Shown in pieces: positions 59,760 through 64,000 of a stretch of DNA of 64,000 nt. The notes under the pieces are model-generated. The model saw only the letters and a list, made by a program, of their open reading frames with translations. It was not told the DNA's origin and did no database searches. Each line of letters opens with the position of its first letter. Position 1 is the stretch's first letter. The DNA is from Sphingopyxis sp. FD7. GTDB taxonomy: Bacteria; Pseudomonadota; Alphaproteobacteria; Sphingomonadales; Sphingomonadaceae. Position numbers and translations under genes: made by a program. Where the stretch lies: assembly GCF_003609835.1 (NCBI RefSeq), contig NZ_AP017898.1, positions 806,001 to 870,000 on the forward strand. Direction: 5' to 3'.

Positions 59760-59763
59760 TGCG

Positions 59764-60390
59764 ATGAGTGCCAAGACTTTGACCGCGAACGAGGCCGTGC
59801 AGTTCTACGACCTCGACGAACAGGCGCATCCGGAGGGGCACAGCACGATGCTGGGCTTCTGGATCTATCTGATGAGCGACTGCCTCATCTTTGCGATCCT
59901 CTTTGCCTGTTACGCCGTGCTCGGCGGCAGCTATGCCGCGGGGCCGGCGCCGAGGGATCTGTTCGACCTGAAACTGATCGCGCTCAACACCGCGATGCTG
60001 CTCTTCTCGTCGATCACCTACGGCTTTGCGGTGCTCCAGATGCAGCAGGGCAGGGTGAAGGGCGTGCAGATATGGCTCGCGATCACCGGCCTGTTCGGGC
60101 TCGCCTTCCTCGGTATCGAGCTTTACGAGTTCCACCATCTGATCGAGATCGGCGCGACGCCGCAGCGCAGCGCGTTCCTGTCGGCCTTTTTCACCCTCGT
60201 CGGCACGCACGGGCTGCACGTCACCTTCGGTATCATCTGGCTGGTGACCTTGATGGTCCAGCTGTCGAAGCACGGGCTGATCGCCGCGAACAAGCGCCGC
60301 GTGATGTGCCTTTCGATGTTCTGGCACTTCCTCGACGTCGTGTGGATCGGCGTCTTCACCTTTGTCTATCTGATGGGAGTGCTGCGATGA
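59764..60390 (+). CDS. cyoC: cytochrome bo3 quinol oxidase subunit III
   Basis: 208 residues from ATG 59764, 4 bp after cyoB. Five spans. The family lead STMLGFWIYLMSDCLIFAIL and the C-terminal WHFLDVVWIGVFTFVYL are typical of CyoC. Length matches E. coli CyoC (204). Overlaps cyoD as ATGA. Confidence 0.93.
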   Translation: MSAKTLTANEAVQFYDLDEQAHPEGHSTMLGFWIYLMSDCLIFAILFACYAVLGGSYAAGPAPRDLFDLKLIALNTAMLLFSSITYGFAVLQMQQGRVKGVQIWLAITGLFGLAFLGIELYEFHHLIEIGATPQRSAFLSAFFTLVGTHGLHVTFGIIWLVTLMVQLSKHGLIAANKRRVMCLSMFWHFLDVVWIGVFTFVYLMGVLR

Positions 60391-60773
60391 GCGCCGACCC
60401 TCACGCTGCGCATGGTCATGGCGAGATCGAGATGCCGCACGCGACGATGCGCGACTATGTCATCGGTTTTGTGCTGTCGGTGATCCTGACCGCCATCCCC
60501 TTCTGGCTGGTGATGACGATGCCGCTGAGCGCTGGAGTGACGGGGGCGATCATCATGGGCTTCGCCGTGGTGCAGATCGTCGTTCATATGATCTTTTTCC
60601 TGCACATGACGCCAAAGGCCGAGGGCGGCTGGTCGCTGACCTCGCTGGTGTTCACGGTGATCGTCGTGGTCATCATGCTCGCGGGGTCGCTGTGGGTGAT
60701 GCACCACCTCAACACCAACATGATGCCGATGCCGCACGAGGCGACGGGCCAGCTTGCGAGCCAGGCGCCGTGA
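60387..60773 (+). CDS. cyoD: cytochrome bo3 quinol oxidase subunit IV
   Basis: 128 residues, start overlapping the cyoC stop. Three membrane spans (YVIGFVLSVILTAIPFWLVM; GAIIMGFAVVQIVVHMIFFL; SLVFTVIVVVIMLAGSLWVM) with FFLHM in the second, typical of CyoD. A helper subunit for assembly. Overlaps the SURF1 gene as GTGA. Confidence 0.92.
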   Translation: MSADPHAAHGHGEIEMPHATMRDYVIGFVLSVILTAIPFWLVMTMPLSAGVTGAIIMGFAVVQIVVHMIFFLHMTPKAEGGWSLTSLVFTVIVVVIMLAGSLWVMHHLNTNMMPMPHEATGQLASQAP

Positions 60774-61471
60774 CGCGCGCCCGCCGCGCGGGTTTTGCCG
60801 CGGCGGCGCTGATCGCGGCGATGCTTCTGGCGGGGCTCGGCGTGTGGCAGGTCGAGCGCCGCGCGTGGAAGCATGAGCTGGTCGCCGCGGTCGAGGCGCG
60901 CATCGCCGCCGCGCCGGTGGCGGCACCGGGACCGGAGGCGTGGCCGCGGATCGACGAGAAGGACGACGCCTATCGCCGCGTCACCGCGACGGGCGTGTTC
61001 CGCCACGACCGCGAAACGCTCGTGCAGGCGGTGACCGAGCGCGGCGCGGGCTTCTGGGTGCTGACGCCGCTCGAGACGCCGCGCTTCACGCTGCTCGTCA
61101 ATCGCGGCTTCGTGCCCTCGAGTCGCCGCGAGGCATCGACGCGGGCGGCGGGCAATGTCGCTGGGCCGGTGACGGTGACGGGCCTTTTGCGCGTGAGCGA
61201 GCCCGGCGGCGCCTTCCTGCGCGACAACGATCCGGCCGAGAACCGCTGGTTCTCGCGCGATGTTGCAGCGATTGCGAAGGCGCGGGGACTGAAGCGGGCC
61301 GCGCCCTATTTCGTCGATGCCGACGCGGCGCCGAACCCCGGCGGCTATCCGGTCGGCGGGCTGACCGTCGTGCGTTTTCGCGATCATCATCTGGTCTACG
61401 CGCTGACCTGGTTCGCGCTTTGCGCGCTCAGCCTCTTTTTTGCCTGGCGGATGTGGCATAGTCGCGATTGA
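60770..61471 (+). CDS. SURF1-family oxidase assembly factor
   Basis: 233 residues from GTG 60770. Two terminal spans (AAALIAAMLLAGLGVWQVER; LTWFALCALSLFFAWRM) around a periplasmic domain with FVPSSRREA and AAPYFVDADAAPNPGGYPVG, the SURF1 signature. Surf1 helps insert heme into heme-copper oxidases, usually aa3. Its overlap with cyoD shows it serves the bo3 enzyme here. Confidence 0.9.
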   Translation: MTRARRAGFAAAALIAAMLLAGLGVWQVERRAWKHELVAAVEARIAAAPVAAPGPEAWPRIDEKDDAYRRVTATGVFRHDRETLVQAVTERGAGFWVLTPLETPRFTLLVNRGFVPSSRREASTRAAGNVAGPVTVTGLLRVSEPGGAFLRDNDPAENRWFSRDVAAIAKARGLKRAAPYFVDADAAPNPGGYPVGGLTVVRFRDHHLVYALTWFALCALSLFFAWRMWHSRD

Positions 61472-62778
61472 TGACCGCGCTTTCGATCCTGCCGCCGACG
61501 TCCAGCACGGCGCCCGCCGGCCGCCGCAACATGGCGCTGCTGATCCAGCTGCGCTGGCTCGCGGTGGGCGGACAGCTCGCGACGATCGGTATCGTCAGCG
61601 GGCCGATGGGCATTTCGCTCGAGCGCGGTCCCCTGCTCGGCGCGATCCTCGTGCTCATCGCGATCAACCTCGCGAGCACCGCCTTGCTCCGTCGCGGCCG
61701 CGCGGTGACCAATGCCGAACTGACCGCCGCGCTGCTCTTCGATGTCGCCGCGCTTGGGTGGCAGCTGCACCACAGCGGCGGGCTCGCCAACCCCTTCGCC
61801 TCGCTGTTCCTGCTGCAAGTCGTGATCGGCGCGATCCTGCTCACGCCGCGTTCGTCATGGGCGATCGTCGCTGCGGCCTTGGTGGCGCTCGCGGCGCTCC
61901 GCATCGACCCGACGCCGCTTGTGCTGCCGCCCGCCTATGCCGCCGATCCGATGGGGCTTTATCTTCAGGGCAGCTTTGTCTGTTTCCTGCTGATCGCGGT
62001 GCTGCTCGTCGCGTTCGTCACGCGGATCAGCCGCAATTTGCGCGAGAGCGACGCCGCGCTCGCCGCGAGCCGCCAGCGCGCGGCGGAGGAGGATCATATC
62101 GTGCGCATGGGGCTGCTCGCATCGGGCGCGGCGCACGAGCTTGGCACGCCGCTCTCGACGCTGTCGGTGCTGATCGGCGACTGGAAGGCGGCGGCGCGGC
62201 TGAAGGACGACCGCGAGTTGCAGGAGGATCTTTCCGACATGGATGCCGCGGTGCAGCGGTGCAAGGCGATCGTCAGCGGCATTTTGATGTCGGCGGGCGA
62301 GGCGCGCGGCGAGGCGCCGCAACTCACCACGATGCGCGCGGCGTTCGGTGAGATTGTCGCCCACGCGCGCGCCGCGCGCCGCCCCGACACGCTGGAGTTC
62401 CACGACCGTTTCGGCGCCGATGTCGCGATCGTGTCGGACCCCGCGCTGCGGCAGGTGATCGGCAATGTGCTCGACAACGCCGCCGAAGTGTCGCCCGACT
62501 GGACCAGCTTCACCGCGTCGCGTGACGGTGAGATGCTGGTGATCGAAATCGCCGACCGCGGCCCCGGCTTCAGCGACGAGATGCTGGAGGGGTTCGGCCA
62601 GCCCTATCGCTCGACCAAGGGGCGCCCTGGCGGCGGGCTGGGGCTGTTCCTGCTCGTCAATGTGCTGCGCAAGCTCGGCGGCGGGGCGACGGTGGCAAAC
62701 CGCGACGAGGGCGGGGCACTCGTGCGTATCTGGCTGCCGGTCGCGGCGCTCGCGCGGCCGGAGGGAGAAACGCAATGA
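61471..62778 (+). CDS. regB: redox sensor histidine kinase RegB/PrrB-like
   Basis: 435 residues from ATG 61471, overlapping the SURF1 stop. Six N-terminal spans (about residues 20-195), including the quinone-binding heptapeptide as SGGLANPFASLFLL near residue 107. H-box GAAHELGTPLSTLSVLIGDW with the phospho-His near residue 226, and the redox-active Cys context DAAVQRCKAIVSG near 266. ATPase domain with NVLDNAAEVSPDW and GGGLGLFLLVNVLRKLGG. It senses the quinone pool and phosphorylates RegA; genetic linkage to the quinol oxidase is informative. Confidence 0.88.
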   Translation: MTALSILPPTSSTAPAGRRNMALLIQLRWLAVGGQLATIGIVSGPMGISLERGPLLGAILVLIAINLASTALLRRGRAVTNAELTAALLFDVAALGWQLHHSGGLANPFASLFLLQVVIGAILLTPRSSWAIVAAALVALAALRIDPTPLVLPPAYAADPMGLYLQGSFVCFLLIAVLLVAFVTRISRNLRESDAALAASRQRAAEEDHIVRMGLLASGAAHELGTPLSTLSVLIGDWKAAARLKDDRELQEDLSDMDAAVQRCKAIVSGILMSAGEARGEAPQLTTMRAAFGEIVAHARAARRPDTLEFHDRFGADVAIVSDPALRQVIGNVLDNAAEVSPDWTSFTASRDGEMLVIEIADRGPGFSDEMLEGFGQPYRSTKGRPGGGLGLFLLVNVLRKLGGGATVANRDEGGALVRIWLPVAALARPEGETQ

Positions 62779-63308
62779 GCGACAAGCGACAACTGCTGAT
62801 CGTCGAGGATGACGAGGCGTTCGCGCGGACGCTGAAACGCTCGTTCGAGCGGCGCGGCTATGCGGTCGAGGTTGCGCACAGTCCCGACGAGATGGACGCG
62901 CTGCTCGCGACATTCCATCCCGGCTATGCGGTGGTCGACCTGAAACTGGGCAGCGCGTCGGGGCTGGCGTGCGTTCAGGCGCTGCGCGCCGCCGACCCGA
63001 TGATGCGGATCGTCGTGCTGACGGGCTTTGCGAGCATCGCGACCGCGGTGGAGGCGATCAAGCTCGGCGCCTCCTATTATCTCGCCAAGCCGTCGAACAC
63101 CGACGACATCGAGGCGGCATTCGAGCGCGCCGAGGGCAATCCCGACGCCGCGCTCGACGCGCGCCCCTCGTCGATCAAGACCGTCGAGTGGGAGCATATC
63201 CACCAGACGCTCGTCGAAACGGGCTTCAACATCTCCGAAACCGCGCGTCGGCTGGGGATGCACCGGCGGACCCTGGCGCGAAAGCTGGAGAAACGGCAGG
63301 TTCGCTGA
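62775..63308 (+). CDS. regA: response regulator RegA/PrrA-like
   Basis: 177 residues, start overlapping regB. Receiver domain with the acidic pocket LLIVEDDEAFARTLKRSF and phospho-Asp in YAVVDLKLGSASGLACVQAL, then VLTGFASIATAVEAIKLGA. The C-terminal Fis-type HTH ISETARRLGMHRRTLARKL is almost identical to the highly conserved RegA/PrrA/ActR domain. It probably regulates the cyo operon and other redox genes in response to RegB. Confidence 0.9.
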   Translation: MSDKRQLLIVEDDEAFARTLKRSFERRGYAVEVAHSPDEMDALLATFHPGYAVVDLKLGSASGLACVQALRAADPMMRIVVLTGFASIATAVEAIKLGASYYLAKPSNTDDIEAAFERAEGNPDAALDARPSSIKTVEWEHIHQTLVETGFNISETARRLGMHRRTLARKLEKRQVR

Positions 63309-63329
63309 AGGGGGCGGGACAACCACCTG

Positions 63330-63409
63330 CCGTCATCCTGGCGAAGGCCGGGATCTCACCGGTGCGTCAGGCCCAGACGGTGAGATCCCGGCCTTCGCCG
63401 GGATGACGG
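63330..63409. repeat. REP/MITE-like hairpin, sphingomonad type
   Basis: 80 bp forming a stem of about 31 bp with one mismatch: the left arm begins CCGTCATCC (63330) and the right arm ends GGATGACGG (63409), with GGCCGGGATCTCACC in the arms and a loop of about 18 bases. GTCATCC..GGATGAC hairpins are abundant intergenic repeats in sphingomonads. It sits between convergent genes and probably acts as a bidirectional terminator. Confidence 0.75.
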
Positions 63410-63425
63410 AGGGGAAAGGTTGGGG

Positions 63426-64000
63426 TTATTTCCCTTCAACCAGCTCGCGTTGCAGGAACCCGTGCAGCATCGCCGCGCGGACCGCGTCCTCGGCATGGTC
63501 GGCGCCGACCGAATGGCCGCCCTCCAGATATTCGTGATAATAGACGCGGTTGCCATTCTCCATCAGCCGCGCGGCATATTTGCGCGCGTGGCCGGGGTGG
63601 ACGCGGTCGTCCTTGGTCGAAAGATAGAGGAAAATCGGCGGATAGGTCACGCCCTTGCGGATGTTGTGATAGGGCGAATATTTCGACAGGAACGCCCAGT
63701 CGCCCGGCTCGTCGGGGTCGCCATATTCGGCGACCCACGAGGCGCCCGCGAGCATCTTGTCATAGCGCCACATATCCTTGATCGGCGAACCCGAGATCAC
63801 CGCGCCATAGAGGTCCGGCCGCTGCGTCATCGCCGCGCCGACGAGCACGCCGCCGTTCGAGCGGCCCGAAATCGCGATCCGGCCCTTGGCGCTGATGCCC
63901 GCCCTGACCAGATCCTCGGCGACCGCGTGCAGATCGTCGAAGCTGTTCTGGCGCTTTTCGCGGAGCGCCGCCTGATGCCAGGCGGGGCCATATTCGCCGC
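63426..64000 (-). CDS. prolyl oligopeptidase (S9), C-terminal part, cut by window edge
   Basis: About 190 residues visible; the frame is open to base 64000. The catalytic Ser is in IAISGRSNGGVLVGAA, preceded by WHQAALREKRQNSFDDLHAV, typical of S9A prolyl oligopeptidases. The Asp is in FLYLSTKDDRVHPGHARKYA and the His in YLEGGHSVGADH. It cleaves after proline in short peptides. The N-terminal beta-propeller lies outside the window. Converges with regA across the hairpin repeat. Confidence 0.9.
   Translation of the reverse strand, partial: GEYGPAWHQAALREKRQNSFDDLHAVAEDLVRAGISAKGRIAISGRSNGGVLVGAAMTQRPDLYGAVISGSPIKDMWRYDKMLAGASWVAEYGDPDEPGDWAFLSKYSPYHNIRKGVTYPPIFLYLSTKDDRVHPGHARKYAARLMENGNRVYYHEYLEGGHSVGADHAEDAVRAAMLHGFLQRELVEGK

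Noticed and set aside
57915-59774. 619-residue minus-strand frame opposite cyoB
   Set aside because: Antisense shadow; cyoB carries all heme-copper ligands on the plus strand.

Overview
The window reads as a high-GC alphaproteobacterium of the Sphingomonadaceae (Sphingopyxis, Novosphingobium or Sphingobium-like). I base this on the F-type transfer operon with the gene set usual for sphingomonad elements, the TonB receptor/tryptophan-halogenase-like/SapC/cupin cluster, the cyoABCD-SURF1-regBA block and a sphingomonad-style GTCATCC hairpin repeat. Family assignments come from recognising motifs by eye; no database search was possible.

Bases 1-8.4 kb are an accessory, probably anti-phage, region. 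It holds the C-terminal part of a SNF2 helicase, an Hsp70/actin-fold ATPase coupled to it, a CapW/BrxR-like WYL repressor with a palindrome just upstream of its start, the N-terminal stub of another SNF2-like helicase cut off by an IS3-family element, and a UvrD-like helicase. I do not recognise this exact combination as a named defence system.

Bases 8.4-26.5 kb (minus strand) are a near-complete F-type type IV secretion operon, read from high to low coordinates as traA, L, E, K, B, dsbC-like, V, C, a small membrane protein, trbI-like, S26 peptidase, W, U, trbC, N, F, H, G. Nearly all junctions overlap or abut. Relaxase, coupling protein and oriT are not visible, so the window holds part of an integrative or plasmid-borne conjugative element. 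Two small regulators follow at 26.8-27.6 kb. A repeat of ATGTT boxes 11 bp apart occurs before the regulator and before the small membrane gene at 8.17 kb.

Bases 27.7-37.4 kb are a metal-resistance cargo. A chromate transporter and a superoxide dismutase (chrA, chrC) point right. A His-tailed MFS pump and an HME-RND czcCBA efflux system, with a small His-rich exported protein upstream, point left. Bases 37.4-38.9 kb are a decayed stretch with a short traG-like match and a frameshifted integrase relic, probably the old end of an element.

From 38.9 kb the content looks chromosomal. A beta-glucan utilisation locus (38.9-53.0 kb) combines a TonB-dependent receptor, two tryptophan-halogenase-like flavoproteins, SapC, a JmjC-like cupin, a GH16 glucanase, a LacI repressor, an MFS importer and a GH3 glucosidase. 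Matching GTGAACGTTCAC-type operators lie before the receptor and the GH3 gene. A 273-bp MITE-like element sits behind the importer and supplies its stop codon. Two further MFS carriers face left (53.3-56.4 kb). A bo3-type quinol oxidase operon with SURF1 and a RegB/RegA redox two-component pair follows (56.5-63.3 kb). The window ends in a prolyl oligopeptidase gene cut by the right edge.
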